Shown here: one piece after another, positions 1-9,137 of the stretch | How positions within the stretch are numbered: position 1 is the stretch's first letter | Layout of the letters: every line of letters starts with the position of its first letter | Origin: Candidatus Gallilactobacillus intestinavium | GTDB taxonomy: Bacteria > Bacillota > Bacilli > Lactobacillales > Lactobacillaceae | Length of the DNA stretch: 35,007 nucleotides | Assembly (NCBI GenBank): GCA_017694665.1 | Contig: JADIMP010000021.1 | Coordinates: forward strand, 1-35,007 | Reading direction: 5' to 3' | Made by a program: the position numbers and the translations under genes | The notes under the pieces: model-generated | What the model was told of the DNA's origin: nothing | The model's input: only the letters and a program-made list of their open reading frames with translations | The model's database searches: none

Positions 1-2205
1 AAGATTAAATCGAATAGTTATACTAAATATATTTTAATTATTGTTTTAATACTATTTCTTTTATTAGCCGTAATGCAATGGGGATTAATTGGATCATATT
101 TGGCTAACATATTAACTATATTAGTTGGAAATTTATATGTTGTTTTAGATGTCTTAATTATTATTAAATTATTAGCAGTTTTATTTAATATAAAGATTAC
201 TAAGATAAGATATAAAACATGGTTTAATATTTTATGCTTATTATTGGGGATATTATTATTTGATCATTTATTATTGTTTAATAGTTTAGGCTATCACAGT
301 CATTATATAAATGTTACTTGGAACTTAATTTATCATAATTTTATTAATCATTCTGTTGGAAATAATGTAGGTGGTGGCATGGTAGGTGCTTACTTGCTTA
401 GTTTTTCCAATCGATGGTTTGGATATTACGGAAATTTTATTGCCGTAATTTTATTAATTTTATTTGGATTAGGTACTAAGATACAATTTTTAATAAAATA
501 TTTACACGATTTTTTTGCAAAATTAATCTATTTATTTGATGCATTTATTAAGCATCATCGTAAAAAAAATCATGATATAAATTTGACTAAACATTCTTAT
601 GACAATTCTTTAATTGATAAGAAAATAAGATCTAGCAAAAAAGTTAATTATAATGATAATAGTGTTAAAAAAAGTGATAGTAAAGATGATAATTTAGATA
701 TTACTATTGCGTCTGATTCAGATTCATCATTAAAAATTAATAATAATCATCATGACATTAATAAAGAATCAGAAACACTGTTTACACCGTTGGATAATGT
801 TAATTCTAAATTGGATGATAATTATATTTTGCCATCTATTAATTTATTAAGTGATATTAAACAAATAGATCAGAGCGATGAATTACATTTAATTAAAGAA
901 AATTCTAAAATATTACAAAAAACTTTATCCAGTTTTGGTGTAAAAGCTGAAATTAAACATGTTAGTTTAGGACCTTCAGTAACAAAATATGAATTGCATC
1001 CAGATATAGGAGTTAAGGTATCCAAAATTGTTAATTTATCTGACGATTTGGCGTTAGCTTTAGCTGCAAAAGATATAAGAATTGAGGCTCCAATTCCAGG
1101 AAAATCTTTAATTGGAATTGAAGTTCCTAATAAAAATATATCCACTGTTTCTTTTAAAGATGTTATAACAAACATGAAGCATAGTGGAAATGTTTTAGAA
1201 TTTCCGTTAGGACGTAATGTTACAGGAGATGTTATAACATGTAATTTAACTAAAATGCCGCACTTATTGATTGCAGGATCAACAGGTTCTGGGAAATCAG
1301 TGGCTATAAATAGTATCATAACCAGTATTTTGATGAAAGCTAAACCTAATCAAGTGAAGTTTGTTTTAATAGATCCTAAAAAAGTTGAATTATCTATTTA
1401 TAATGATATTCCGCATTTGTTAGCTCCAGTTGTATCTGATCCTAGGAAAGCAGCTAAAACTTTATCAAAAGTTGTAAAAGAAATGGAAAACAGATATGAA
1501 TTGTTTACTAATTATGGAGTAAGAAATATTGATGGTTATAATAAACAAAATGAGGATGAAAAATTACCTTATGTTGTTGTAATAGTTGATGAATTAGCAG
1601 ATTTAATGATGACAGTATCTTCTGAGGTAGAGGATTCTATAATTAGAATTGCTCAAATGGGTAGAGCAGCTGGTATTCATATGATATTGGCAACTCAAAG
1701 GCCTTCAGTTGATGTCATTACAGGATTAATTAAGGCAAATGTTCCTTCTAGAATTGCTTTTGCTGTTTCAAGCGGGATAGATTCTAGGACTATTTTGGAT
1801 AATAATGGAGCTGAAAAATTATTAGGAAAGGGAGATATGTTATATCAGCCTATAGGACAAAATAAACCGACAAGAATTCAAGGAGACTTTATTCCTGATA
1901 TTGATGTTAAAAATATTGTTGATTTTATAACTAATCAACAAAAAGCTTCATATGTAGATGATATGATTATTCAAGATTCTGATTTGGATGAAGATGATAA
2001 TGATGAAGAAGTAGATCAATTGTTCAATGATGCAGTAAATTTTGTTAGAGAACAAAAAAAAGCATCTACTTCTTTACTGCAGAGACATTTTAGAATTGGA
2101 TATAATCGAGCAGCTAGAATCATAGATGCTATGGAGTCTAAAAATATTATTGGTCCATCAGAAGGATCCAAACCACGTAAAGTATATTTAGATAATAAAA
2201 ATTAA
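1..2205 (+). CDS. ftsK: DNA translocase FtsK/SpoIIIE (5' end outside window)
   Basis: This is an ATP-driven DNA pump that clears chromosome termini from the closing septum and is anchored in the membrane by its N-terminus. The frame is open from base 1 with hydrophobic codons, so the true start lies upstream; the ATG at 73 is inside the first visible membrane segment. Several membrane segments fill roughly the first 165 visible codons, followed by a charged Asp/Asn/Lys/Ser-rich linker. The motor has Walker A GSTGSGKS at 1276-1299 and a Walker B strand ending VDELADLMM near 1585-1611. A C-terminal winged-helix gamma domain ends near GSKPRKVYL. The 734 visible codons are close to a full-length lactobacilli FtsK, so little is missing. 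It is unlikely to be another SpoIIIE-like pump given the single complete motor plus gamma domain. The stop codon overlaps the end of the opposing small gene by 4 bases. Confidence 0.95.
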   Translation, partial: KIKSNSYTKYILIIVLILFLLLAVMQWGLIGSYLANILTILVGNLYVVLDVLIIIKLLAVLFNIKITKIRYKTWFNILCLLLGILLFDHLLLFNSLGYHSHYINVTWNLIYHNFINHSVGNNVGGGMVGAYLLSFSNRWFGYYGNFIAVILLILFGLGTKIQFLIKYLHDFFAKLIYLFDAFIKHHRKKNHDINLTKHSYDNSLIDKKIRSSKKVNYNDNSVKKSDSKDDNLDITIASDSDSSLKINNNHHDINKESETLFTPLDNVNSKLDDNYILPSINLLSDIKQIDQSDELHLIKENSKILQKTLSSFGVKAEIKHVSLGPSVTKYELHPDIGVKVSKIVNLSDDLALALAAKDIRIEAPIPGKSLIGIEVPNKNISTVSFKDVITNMKHSGNVLEFPLGRNVTGDVITCNLTKMPHLLIAGSTGSGKSVAINSIITSILMKAKPNQVKFVLIDPKKVELSIYNDIPHLLAPVVSDPRKAAKTLSKVVKEMENRYELFTNYGVRNIDGYNKQNEDEKLPYVVVIVDELADLMMTVSSEVEDSIIRIAQMGRAAGIHMILATQRPSVDVITGLIKANVPSRIAFAVSSGIDSRTILDNNGAEKLLGKGDMLYQPIGQNKPTRIQGDFIPDIDVKNIVDFITNQQKASYVDDMIIQDSDLDEDDNDEEVDQLFNDAVNFVREQKKASTSLLQRHFRIGYNRAARIIDAMESKNIIGPSEGSKPRKVYLDNKN

Positions 2206-2330
2206 TGCATCATAGGCTGGATAGCTGCTAAAATTACTCCACCGATCGTAAAAATAAGCATTATCCAGACAATAATCATTGTTATCTTTTCGAAAGTACT
2301 TTTTTTCTTTTTTCTTCTTTTTTTGCTCAT
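2202..2330 (-). CDS. DUF4044-type small membrane protein
   Basis: A 42-residue protein on the minus strand. It opens with a very basic Ser/Lys/Arg tract ([17 protein letters not shown]), then has one hydrophobic helix and ends PMMH. This matches the small DUF4044 family of lactobacilli as I remember it: basic head, STF-x-K-I-T, one transmembrane helix. The start is supported by AAAGGA about 7 bases upstream on the minus strand (forward 2338-2343). The gene converges on ftsK, with a 4-base stop overlap, and sits next to the DUF3397 gene, which is the usual neighbourhood for the family. Function is unknown; the lysine-rich head suggests contact with nucleic acid or lipid head groups, which is only inference. 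Confidence 0.8.
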   Translation of the reverse strand: MSKKRRKKKKSTFEKITMIIVWIMLIFTIGGVILAAIQPMMH

Positions 2331-2411
2331 TATATTATCCTTTCAGTTTAGATATACTTTAATAGTATATAATTCATTTTTATTTAAATAAATGTTTATA
2401 GGAATATAATA

Positions 2412-2792
2412 ATGAAATATTTATTTATACAATTAGTTATTTTAATTATTTTGTTTTTAATATTTAAAAAGATATTTAAAGTCTTGAACAAGACACAATT
2501 AAAATTTATACCAGTTAAAATTTATAAAAGAATATTAAAATTAAAATCGATCGATTGTATTTTACCGATAATTATTATTTTTAGTTGGATTAATGTTGAT
2601 AAATTATATTATGGGACTTTTCATTGGTTAATTGTTATTTGGATTATTATTGGTATCTTTATTGCAATTAAGTTGTTTAAAAAGTTAGAAAATATCACTT
2701 ATTTTAAATATTTTAAACTATACATGCGAATAAGTGACATATATTGGATTTTGGTATATTTATCAGTAATTGTCGCATCTCTTATTAAATAA
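2412..2792 (+). CDS. DUF3397-type integral membrane protein
   Basis: A 126-residue, strongly hydrophobic protein with about four predicted membrane helices separated by short Lys-rich loops. Length, composition and position immediately upstream of mraZ fit the DUF3397 family of lactobacilli. AGGAA at about 2400-2404 lies in front of the ATG. A strong terminator follows directly, so it is a single-gene transcript separate from mraZ. No function is known; the persistent link with the dcw cluster hints at an envelope role, which is inference. Family assignment rests on context and topology more than on specific residues. Confidence 0.7.
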   Translation: MKYLFIQLVILIILFLIFKKIFKVLNKTQLKFIPVKIYKRILKLKSIDCILPIIIIFSWINVDKLYYGTFHWLIVIWIIIGIFIAIKLFKKLENITYFKYFKLYMRISDIYWILVYLSVIVASLIK

Positions 2793-2794
2793 AA

Positions 2795-2838
2795 AACAGA
2801 GTATACGTTGTTAGCAATGTATACTCTGTTTTTTTTAT
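2795..2838 (+). terminator. Rho-independent terminator after the DUF3397 gene
   Basis: A 12-14 bp perfect stem (left arm AACAGAGTATAC, right arm 2819-2832) with a 12-base loop and a run of eight T residues. It separates the small membrane protein gene from the mraZ promoter region. Confidence 0.93.
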
Positions 2839-2858
2839 TGTCTTAATTTAAAAAATGT

Positions 2859-2884
2859 GTGGTGAATAGTGGTGAATAGTGGTA
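2859..2884 (+). promoter_or_regulatory. MraZ operator: three GTGGT repeats
   Basis: The 10-bp unit GTGGTGAATA occurs at 2859-2868 and 2869-2878, and a third core GTGGTA follows at 2879-2884. Tandem GTGG/TGGG-type repeats spaced by one helical turn upstream of mraZ are the established binding site through which MraZ represses the dcw operon. The match is by pattern and position. Confidence 0.82.
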
Positions 2885-2892
2885 GTATTTAT

Positions 2893-2919
2893 TTGTTAAG
2901 TTTTACTAAAATTTAACAA
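2893..2919. repeat. Inverted repeat between the MraZ boxes and mraZ
   Basis: Two 13-base arms, TTGTTAAGTTTTA and TAAAATTTAACAA, are separated by one base and differ from perfect symmetry at one pair, which would be a G-U wobble in RNA. No T-run follows, so it is not an obvious terminator. It lies between the MraZ boxes and the ribosome binding site and could be a further operator or a 5' leader hairpin. Confidence 0.6.
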
Positions 2920-2959
2920 AGCCTTATTTGTTTATATTTTGGAAGGAGGTATGACTTAT

Positions 2960-3391
2960 ATGTTTATGGGCGAGTTTCAACATAGCATAGACAGTAAAGG
3001 AAGAGTCATAATTCCTTCTAAATTTCGTAATCAGTTGGGAAGTAACTGTATTTTAACTAGAGGAATGGACGGATGTATTTTTGGATATCCTGAGGATGTG
3101 TGGCGCGAGTTAGAAGAAAAAATGAAACATTTACCACTAACCAAGCGTGATGCAAGAGCATTTTCTAGATTTTTTTATTCTGGTGCTACAGAATGCGAAT
3201 TTGATAAACAAGGGAGAGTTAATATTCCTAGTTCATTAATAAAACATGCAGAGTTAGATCAAAATTGTATATTAGTGGGCGTATCTAATAGATTTGAAAT
3301 TTGGAATTTGGATAATTGGCATCATTATAATGATGAAACAGAAATGAATATTGAAGATATTGCTGAATCTATGGAGGATTTTGATCTTTAA
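2960..3391 (+). CDS. mraZ: Transcriptional regulator / division protein MraZ
   Basis: An AbrB-like double-barrel DNA-binding protein that represses its own dcw operon. The tandem half-domains each carry the conserved loop: DSKGRVIIP at residues 11-19 and DKQGRVNIP at 82-90. The start at 2960 gives the usual 143 residues and the typical N-terminus MFMGEFQHSID. AAGGAGGT at 2943-2950 is 9 bases upstream, and this argues against the TTG at 2939 and the ATG at 2951, which overlap the ribosome binding site. It is the first gene of the cluster, preceded by three GTGGT boxes that it is expected to bind, and only 3 bases separate it from rsmH. Confidence 0.96.
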   Translation: MFMGEFQHSIDSKGRVIIPSKFRNQLGSNCILTRGMDGCIFGYPEDVWRELEEKMKHLPLTKRDARAFSRFFYSGATECEFDKQGRVNIPSSLIKHAELDQNCILVGVSNRFEIWNLDNWHHYNDETEMNIEDIAESMEDFDL

Positions 3392-3394
3392 TTT

Positions 3395-4369
3395 ATGAAA
3401 GATTTTAAGCATAAATCCGTTTTGTTAAATGAATCTATAAATAATCTGAATATTAAAGAAGATGGAATATACGTTGACTGTACTCTCGGTGGTGGAGGGC
3501 ATACATATGAAATTCTAAAAAGAATTAATACAGGACATGTATATTCTTTTGATCAAGACAAAATGTCAATTGATTATAATAAACAAAATTTAAAGAATTT
3601 TTTAGTTTCAGATAAGCTAACTTTAATTCAAGATAATTTTAGAAATATATATCGAGATTTAATGAATTATGGATGTTCTAAAGTAGATGGAATTTTGTAT
3701 GATTTAGGAGTTAGTTCACCTCAATTAGATTTAAGTAATAGGGGATTTAGTTATCAAAGAAAATCTCCATTAGATATGAGAATGGATACTTCGCAAGATT
3801 TAACAGCAGAAAAGATCGTTAATGATTGGCAATTAAACGATTTGGTTAATATCTTTCAAAAATATGGAGAAGAAAAATTTTCATATTCTATTGCAAAAAG
3901 GATTGTTAATATACGTAAATCTCATCGTATTTCTGACACTGAAGAATTAAGTGAAATAATTAAAAGTTCTGTTCCTGAAAAAATAAGAAAAAAATCTCAT
4001 CCTGCTAAGAAAGTTTTTCAAGCGTTACGGATTGTTGTTAATGATGAATTGAATTCTTTATCTAGATCATTAACGGACGCACTTACAATGTTGAATTTAC
4101 ATGGCAGAATTTGTTGCATAACATTTCAACCTTTAGAAGATCAAATAGTACAAAAAATCTTTAAAAAAAATAGTAGAGTTAATGTTCCTCGTGATTTACC
4201 AATTGTTCCAAAACAATTACAACCAAAATATAAAATGATTACTAAAAAAGCAATTTCACCAAGTGAAAATGAATTAAAAGATAATCATCGAGCCCATAGT
4301 GCGAAATTAAGAGTCATAGAAAAGGTGTTGGAGAGTACAAATGGCACAAAATATAACACATCAGTATAG
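3395..4369 (+). CDS. rsmH: 16S rRNA m4C1402 N4-methyltransferase
   Basis: Transfers methyl from S-adenosylmethionine to N4 of C1402 in the 30S decoding centre (formerly MraW). The Rossmann SAM motif VDCTLGGGGHT is at residues 27-37, with LYDLGVSSPQLD near 100-112 and the family's conserved DMRMD and FQALRIVVNDEL segments following. At 324 residues it is of normal length. The 3' end overlaps the ftsL start by 29 bases, indicating translational coupling inside the dcw operon. Nothing unusual is seen. Confidence 0.96.
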   Translation: MKDFKHKSVLLNESINNLNIKEDGIYVDCTLGGGGHTYEILKRINTGHVYSFDQDKMSIDYNKQNLKNFLVSDKLTLIQDNFRNIYRDLMNYGCSKVDGILYDLGVSSPQLDLSNRGFSYQRKSPLDMRMDTSQDLTAEKIVNDWQLNDLVNIFQKYGEEKFSYSIAKRIVNIRKSHRISDTEELSEIIKSSVPEKIRKKSHPAKKVFQALRIVVNDELNSLSRSLTDALTMLNLHGRICCITFQPLEDQIVQKIFKKNSRVNVPRDLPIVPKQLQPKYKMITKKAISPSENELKDNHRAHSAKLRVIEKVLESTNGTKYNTSV

Positions 4370-4685
4370 TAAAAAAGTTCTTGATAAGATTAATCCTCAA
4401 AAAAATAGTGAAGCATTACCGTTAACTAAGTCTGAAACGTTATTATCCATTGTATGCTGTATAGTTATAGTTTTATTAGCTATAGTTACTGTTCATTCAA
4501 GCAATTCATTGATAATAGCACAAAGAAATTTAGAAAATTATCAAAGAAAAGTAAATAATTTACACAATGCTAATGCTTCCATAATTGAGAATGTTAGTAA
4601 TCTTTCTAGTAAACAACATCTAGATAAAGTAGCACAAAAAGATGGTTTAAAATTAAATAATAAAAATATAAGGAATATTAATTAA
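4341..4685 (+). CDS. ftsL: Cell division protein FtsL
   Basis: A 114-residue bitopic protein: about 33 cytoplasmic residues, one transmembrane helix (roughly 34-54), then an extracellular coiled-coil of about 60 residues. That topology and the place between rsmH and the class B PBP gene define FtsL, partner of DivIC and DivIB and activator of the septal synthase. Sequence conservation in FtsL is always low, so position carries much of the weight. GGAG lies about 10 bases before the ATG, inside the rsmH coding region, and the gene ends 2 bases before pbpB. Confidence 0.9.
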   Translation: MAQNITHQYSKKVLDKINPQKNSEALPLTKSETLLSIVCCIVIVLLAIVTVHSSNSLIIAQRNLENYQRKVNNLHNANASIIENVSNLSSKQHLDKVAQKDGLKLNNKNIRNIN

Positions 4686-4687
4686 TA

Positions 4688-6826
4688 ATGGCAAATAATA
4701 AAAAACGAAAGTCTAATAATGATAAACAAAATAGAAATAGTTTTGGAAATACTTTAATGTTTCTAGCTATTATTATTTTTTTATTATTAGGTTTTCGTTT
4801 TTTATATATTTCAGTAGGTAAACATGTTCAAAGCATTAATTTAAACAAAGCAACTCGGCAATTATATATGAGGGAACAACTAACACCTGCTCAACGAGGA
4901 ACAATATATGATGCTGAAGGAAATCCTATTGCTGAAAACGCTAACAAATATAGCGTTTATGCAATTGTTAATAATAGTCAAAGAACCTCTTCAGGAAAGC
5001 CTATGTATGTCACAGACGAAAGTGATGTAATAAATGTTTTACATAAAAATTTAAAAATTTCTAAAAGTGCAATTATCAAAACACTGCATCCTAAAAATAA
5101 ACAAATTTTTCAAGTAGAGTTTGGCCCCAAGGGTAGAAATATTTCAGAAAAAACAAAGAATGCCATTGAAAAACATCATTTAAATGGTATTTATTTTAGT
5201 TCTGAAAATGCTCGCATATATCCTAATAGTAATTTTGCTAATTATTTAATAGGTTTCACAGCATCAGTGATGAATAAAAAATATGGTCAAAGTTCTCTTG
5301 TGGGAAGAATGGGATTAGAAAAACAATTCAATAAACAATTATCTGGTATAGATGGATTAAAATCTGATACTTCTAATTCCTCTATTTTATCTTCTGATGG
5401 ATTAGATCAACATGTTAAAAACGGTGATAATATTTATACTACTATTGACCCAGATATTGAATCTTTGATGGAAAATCAGGTGAATAATGTATATAAAAAG
5501 TTAAATGCTAAAAATGTTATTGCTTGTTTAATAAATGTTAAAAACGGGAAAATTTTGGCGGCTGCTCAAAGACCTACTTTTAATCCTAATAATTCAAAGG
5601 GTTTATCTAAAGAATGGAATAATCTGTTAATTTCTGAACCTTTTGAACCTGGTTCTATAATGAAAACAATTTGTGTGGCTGCTGCAATTAATTCTCATCA
5701 CTATAGAGGTAAACAATTATATTTATCTGGTCAGATGAGAATAGGAGATGCAGTGGTTCCAGATTGGCAACAAACCGGTTGGGGATATATTAGTTTTGAT
5801 AAAGGTTTTCTTTTATCAAGTAATGTTGCCATGGCAAAATTAGAACAAAAAATGGGTGCTAAAGTTTGGCTAAAGTATATTAAAAAATTTGGCTTTTTAA
5901 AACCTACAAATGTAGGTTTACCTGATGAATCGGCTGGAAGTACCAATTATAAAGTACCAATTGATCAAGCTAATACTGCTTTTGGTCAAGGTATAACAGT
6001 AACACCTATGCAAATGATTCAAGCATATACTGCATTTGCAAATAATGGTTATATGATCAAACCTTATCTAGTTGATAAAATTACAGATTCAAATAACAGG
6101 GTTATTAGGCGTAATAAGCGAACAGTTATAGGGCATCCAATTAGCAAAGAAACGGCTGAACATACTTTACATTTATTAACAGAATATGTATCTAAATCAT
6201 ATGCTTTAGGACATTTTCTAAAAATGAAAGAATATAAAGTTGCGGCTAAAACTGGTATCGCACAAATAGTTGGAACTAATGGTAAATATATGTCCGGATA
6301 TACTAATACTGTAAACTCTATTTGTGCTTTAGTGCCTGCTAACAAACCTAAATACATGATGTTTATATCTGTTAGACAACCTGATATTGCTTATAAACCA
6401 TTAGACAATGCTTTATTTAGTATTTTTAAACCAGTTATTATGGAAGCAATGTCTAAAGAGTCTGAAAATAGTGGCAACAGTCAATTAACTATGCCTAAGG
6501 TTATTAATTTGGTTACTCAAGATGCTGAAAATGAATTAAAGCAAAAAAAATTAAATCCGGTTATTTTAGGAAACGGAAGTAAAATTTTAAAACAGTATCC
6601 TCAAAGTAATACTTCTGTTTTGAAGAAACAAAATGTGTTCATTTATTCTGGCGGAGAGATTACTATGCCAAATATGAAATCTTGGTCAGTGCATGACGTA
6701 TTAATATTTGAACGATTAACTGGAATAAAAGTGAAAATAGTTGGTAATGGAATTGTTAACAAGCAAAATATTCCAGCCAATACAGTATTAAAAAGATCAA
6801 CAAAAATAAGAGTAAGTTGTAATTAA
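4688..6826 (+). CDS. pbpB: Septal class B penicillin-binding protein (PBP2B/FtsI type)
   Basis: Transpeptidase that crosslinks septal peptidoglycan. The order is a short basic cytoplasmic tail, one membrane anchor (about residues 23-43), a dimerisation/pedestal region, the transpeptidase domain, and two C-terminal PASTA repeats (about 598-655 and 656-712). Catalytic motifs are complete: SIMK with Ser323 and Lys326, SSN at 377-379, and KTG at 521-523. The PASTA pair is the usual PBP2B/PBP2x hallmark in Firmicutes. At 712 residues it is of normal length. Lying between ftsL and mraY, it is the canonical dcw PBP. Confidence 0.95.
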   Translation: MANNKKRKSNNDKQNRNSFGNTLMFLAIIIFLLLGFRFLYISVGKHVQSINLNKATRQLYMREQLTPAQRGTIYDAEGNPIAENANKYSVYAIVNNSQRTSSGKPMYVTDESDVINVLHKNLKISKSAIIKTLHPKNKQIFQVEFGPKGRNISEKTKNAIEKHHLNGIYFSSENARIYPNSNFANYLIGFTASVMNKKYGQSSLVGRMGLEKQFNKQLSGIDGLKSDTSNSSILSSDGLDQHVKNGDNIYTTIDPDIESLMENQVNNVYKKLNAKNVIACLINVKNGKILAAAQRPTFNPNNSKGLSKEWNNLLISEPFEPGSIMKTICVAAAINSHHYRGKQLYLSGQMRIGDAVVPDWQQTGWGYISFDKGFLLSSNVAMAKLEQKMGAKVWLKYIKKFGFLKPTNVGLPDESAGSTNYKVPIDQANTAFGQGITVTPMQMIQAYTAFANNGYMIKPYLVDKITDSNNRVIRRNKRTVIGHPISKETAEHTLHLLTEYVSKSYALGHFLKMKEYKVAAKTGIAQIVGTNGKYMSGYTNTVNSICALVPANKPKYMMFISVRQPDIAYKPLDNALFSIFKPVIMEAMSKESENSGNSQLTMPKVINLVTQDAENELKQKKLNPVILGNGSKILKQYPQSNTSVLKKQNVFIYSGGEITMPNMKSWSVHDVLIFERLTGIKVKIVGNGIVNKQNIPANTVLKRSTKIRVSCN

Positions 6827-6835
6827 GGGAATATT

Positions 6836-7774
6836 ATGATTATTAGTATATTAACGTTTATAATATCAGGATTATTAACAGCATTGATATTACCTGGATT
6901 AATAAAATATTTTCATAGTAAACATGAAGGGCAAATAGTTTTTGATAAAGCACCAGAACGACATAAAGCTAAAAATGGTGTACCAACAATGGGAGGAATT
7001 TCTTTTATACTTGGTAGTACGCTTTGTGTAATTTTAATTCTTGTAAATATTGATTATAAATTAAAATTTGTTGGTATCCTCTTAATGGTTTGGATATTAT
7101 TTGGATTATTGGGAATGTTTGATGATTCTATCAAACTTTTTAATCGCCAAAATGATGGATTAAGAGCTAAAAATAAATTTCTTTTACAGTTATTAATTGC
7201 TTTTATATTTGGAATTTTATTGTTTTTAAATCATTTTAATACTTTTGGTATTGAACATTTTAGTTGGTTTTATATTATATTTATTATGTTTTGGTTATCA
7301 GGATTTTCTAATGCAGTTAATTTAACTGATGGATTAGATGGATTGGCCGCAGGATTGTCATTAATCGCTTTTGTTGCTTATGCTTTCATTGCTTTTAGAC
7401 AAAATCAATTAGGGGTTATGGTAGTTTGCTTAGCAGTTTCTGGATCTCTTGTTGCCTTCTTATTTTGGAATCATACTCCAGCAAAAATATTTATGGGAGA
7501 TATGGGTTCTTTAGCTTTAGGTGGATTATTATCTGCAATTTCTATTGTTTTACACCATTCCTTATCCTTGCTAATTATAGGTGGCGTTTTTGTTATAGAA
7601 ACTTTATCAGTTATTGTTCAAATCACGTATTTTAGAAAAACTGGAAAAAGATTATTTAAGATGACTCCAATTCACCATCATTTTGAAATGATGAATTGGA
7701 GTGAATGGAAAATTGATATTATTTTTTGGCTTGTTGGAATAGTATTAGCTATTATAGGTGTTTGTGTATTTTAA
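6836..7774 (+). CDS. mraY: Phospho-MurNAc-pentapeptide transferase MraY
   Basis: Integral membrane enzyme that transfers phospho-MurNAc-pentapeptide from the UDP nucleotide to undecaprenyl phosphate, making lipid I. It has about ten membrane helices in 312 residues. Diagnostic motifs are the KAPERHKAKNGVPTMGG segment, the Mg-binding aspartates D96-D97, NLTDGLDGLA, FMGDMGSLALGG and the histidine loop PIHHHFEM. The ATG is preceded by AAGGGA. Gaps of 9 and 12 bases link it to pbpB and murD. Confidence 0.97.
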   Translation: MIISILTFIISGLLTALILPGLIKYFHSKHEGQIVFDKAPERHKAKNGVPTMGGISFILGSTLCVILILVNIDYKLKFVGILLMVWILFGLLGMFDDSIKLFNRQNDGLRAKNKFLLQLLIAFIFGILLFLNHFNTFGIEHFSWFYIIFIMFWLSGFSNAVNLTDGLDGLAAGLSLIAFVAYAFIAFRQNQLGVMVVCLAVSGSLVAFLFWNHTPAKIFMGDMGSLALGGLLSAISIVLHHSLSLLIIGGVFVIETLSVIVQITYFRKTGKRLFKMTPIHHHFEMMNWSEWKIDIIFWLVGIVLAIIGVCVF

Positions 7775-7786
7775 GAGGTTACAATT

Positions 7787-9133
7787 ATGAACGATTTATC
7801 TGGCAAAGATGTATTAGTTGTAGGATTAGGAAAGAGTGGTATTAGTGCTTCGAATTTATTAATTGATAAAGGAGCACGTGTTTTTGCTATTGATGAACAT
7901 AATGTTAATGATTATCAGCTTAATCATCTTATAGATAAGGGTTTAAAGGTATCCTTTGGGAATAATATGGATAAATTTCTTAATCATTATTATGATTTTG
8001 TTATAAAAAGTCCGGGCATTCCTTATACAAATAAATGGATAAAATTTTTAAATTCGAGGAATTTACCGATTTATTCGGAAATAGAATTAGCTAGTTGGTT
8101 TAATAAATCAGAATTAATTGGAATAACGGGAACAAATGGTAAAACTACTGTAACTACATTGATAACAAATATTTTAAAAACTGAATTAAATAACGTTATA
8201 TGTGCAGGAAATATTGGGATTCCTGCTAGTGATGTTGTTAAAGATACTTCCAATGATGGAACTTTGGTTTTAGAATTATCTAGTTTTATGTTGAAAAGCA
8301 TTTATAAATTGCACCCACATATTGCTGTTATTACTAATACTTATACAGCTCATATAGATTGGCATGGGAGTAGAAATCAATATATTAAAGATAAATTAAA
8401 TATAACACTCAATCAAAATTCAAATGATTATTTAATTTTGAATTGGGATTTAGATGAACATCGTCAACTATCTGGGCAATTTAAGGCTAAAATTATTAAA
8501 ATTTCTAGTTCTGGAAATAAAGAAGCAGATTGTTATTTAAAAAATAATCAAATATATTGGCATGATGAATTAGTAATAAATCTGTCTAGTTTAACTAATT
8601 TAAAAACACAAAATAAAGATAATATTTTAGATGCGATAGCAGTAGCTAAATTAAAGAATATCAATAATAGAGATATAGCTTTAGCTTTGAGTAATTTTTG
8701 TGGAATTAAACATAGATTACAATTTATTGATACTATAAATGGTAGACAATTTTATAATGATTCAAAATCTACTGATATTGAGGCTACTGAAAATGCGTTA
8801 AATAATTTCGATCAAAAAGTTATTTTATTAGCTGGAGGATTGGATAGAGGAATATCTTTTGATAATTTAGTAAATATTTTTAAAGATAAGGTAAAGGCAA
8901 TAGTTTTATCAGGAGAAACTAAATATAAATTAAAGGATACTGCTATTAAAGCTGGAATTAAAAATATAATTTTGGTTGATGATATTAAATCAGCAGTTAA
9001 TTCTGCATATAAGCTAAGTAATAATAAGGACATTATTTTATTATCTCCTGCATGTGCTTCTTGGGATCAATATGATAATTTTGAACAACGTGGGGATTTG
9101 TTTATTGAAGCTGTAGAAAAATTGAAAGGATAA
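7787..9133 (+). CDS. murD: UDP-N-acetylmuramoyl-L-alanine:D-glutamate ligase
   Basis: ATP-dependent cytoplasmic ligase that adds D-glutamate to UDP-MurNAc-L-Ala. An N-terminal Rossmann domain (GLGKSG near 13-18) is followed by the Mur-ligase P-loop ITGTNGKTT at about 113-121. The central domain follows, and then a C-terminal domain with the YNDSKSTD signature. At 448 residues it is of normal size. AGAGG precedes the ATG, and 4 bases separate it from murG. It carries out one step of the lipid I precursor pathway; murC, murE and murF are not in this window, as is usual for lactobacilli. Confidence 0.97.
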   Translation: MNDLSGKDVLVVGLGKSGISASNLLIDKGARVFAIDEHNVNDYQLNHLIDKGLKVSFGNNMDKFLNHYYDFVIKSPGIPYTNKWIKFLNSRNLPIYSEIELASWFNKSELIGITGTNGKTTVTTLITNILKTELNNVICAGNIGIPASDVVKDTSNDGTLVLELSSFMLKSIYKLHPHIAVITNTYTAHIDWHGSRNQYIKDKLNITLNQNSNDYLILNWDLDEHRQLSGQFKAKIIKISSSGNKEADCYLKNNQIYWHDELVINLSSLTNLKTQNKDNILDAIAVAKLKNINNRDIALALSNFCGIKHRLQFIDTINGRQFYNDSKSTDIEATENALNNFDQKVILLAGGLDRGISFDNLVNIFKDKVKAIVLSGETKYKLKDTAIKAGIKNIILVDDIKSAVNSAYKLSNNKDIILLSPACASWDQYDNFEQRGDLFIEAVEKLKG

Positions 9134-9137
9134 GTTT

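Noticed and set aside
870..1319. Minus-strand open frame of 149 codons
   Set aside because: It lies wholly within ftsK, has no ribosome binding site or recognisable protein features, and reflects low stop density opposite the gene.
2859..2884. Short direct repeats as the start of a CRISPR array
   Set aside because: The units are 10 bases, contiguous and without spacers, and lie upstream of mraZ; they are MraZ boxes.
2939..2959. Longer MraZ from TTG 2939 or ATG 2951
   Set aside because: Both starts overlap the AAGGAGGT ribosome binding site; ATG 2960 gives the usual 143-residue protein.
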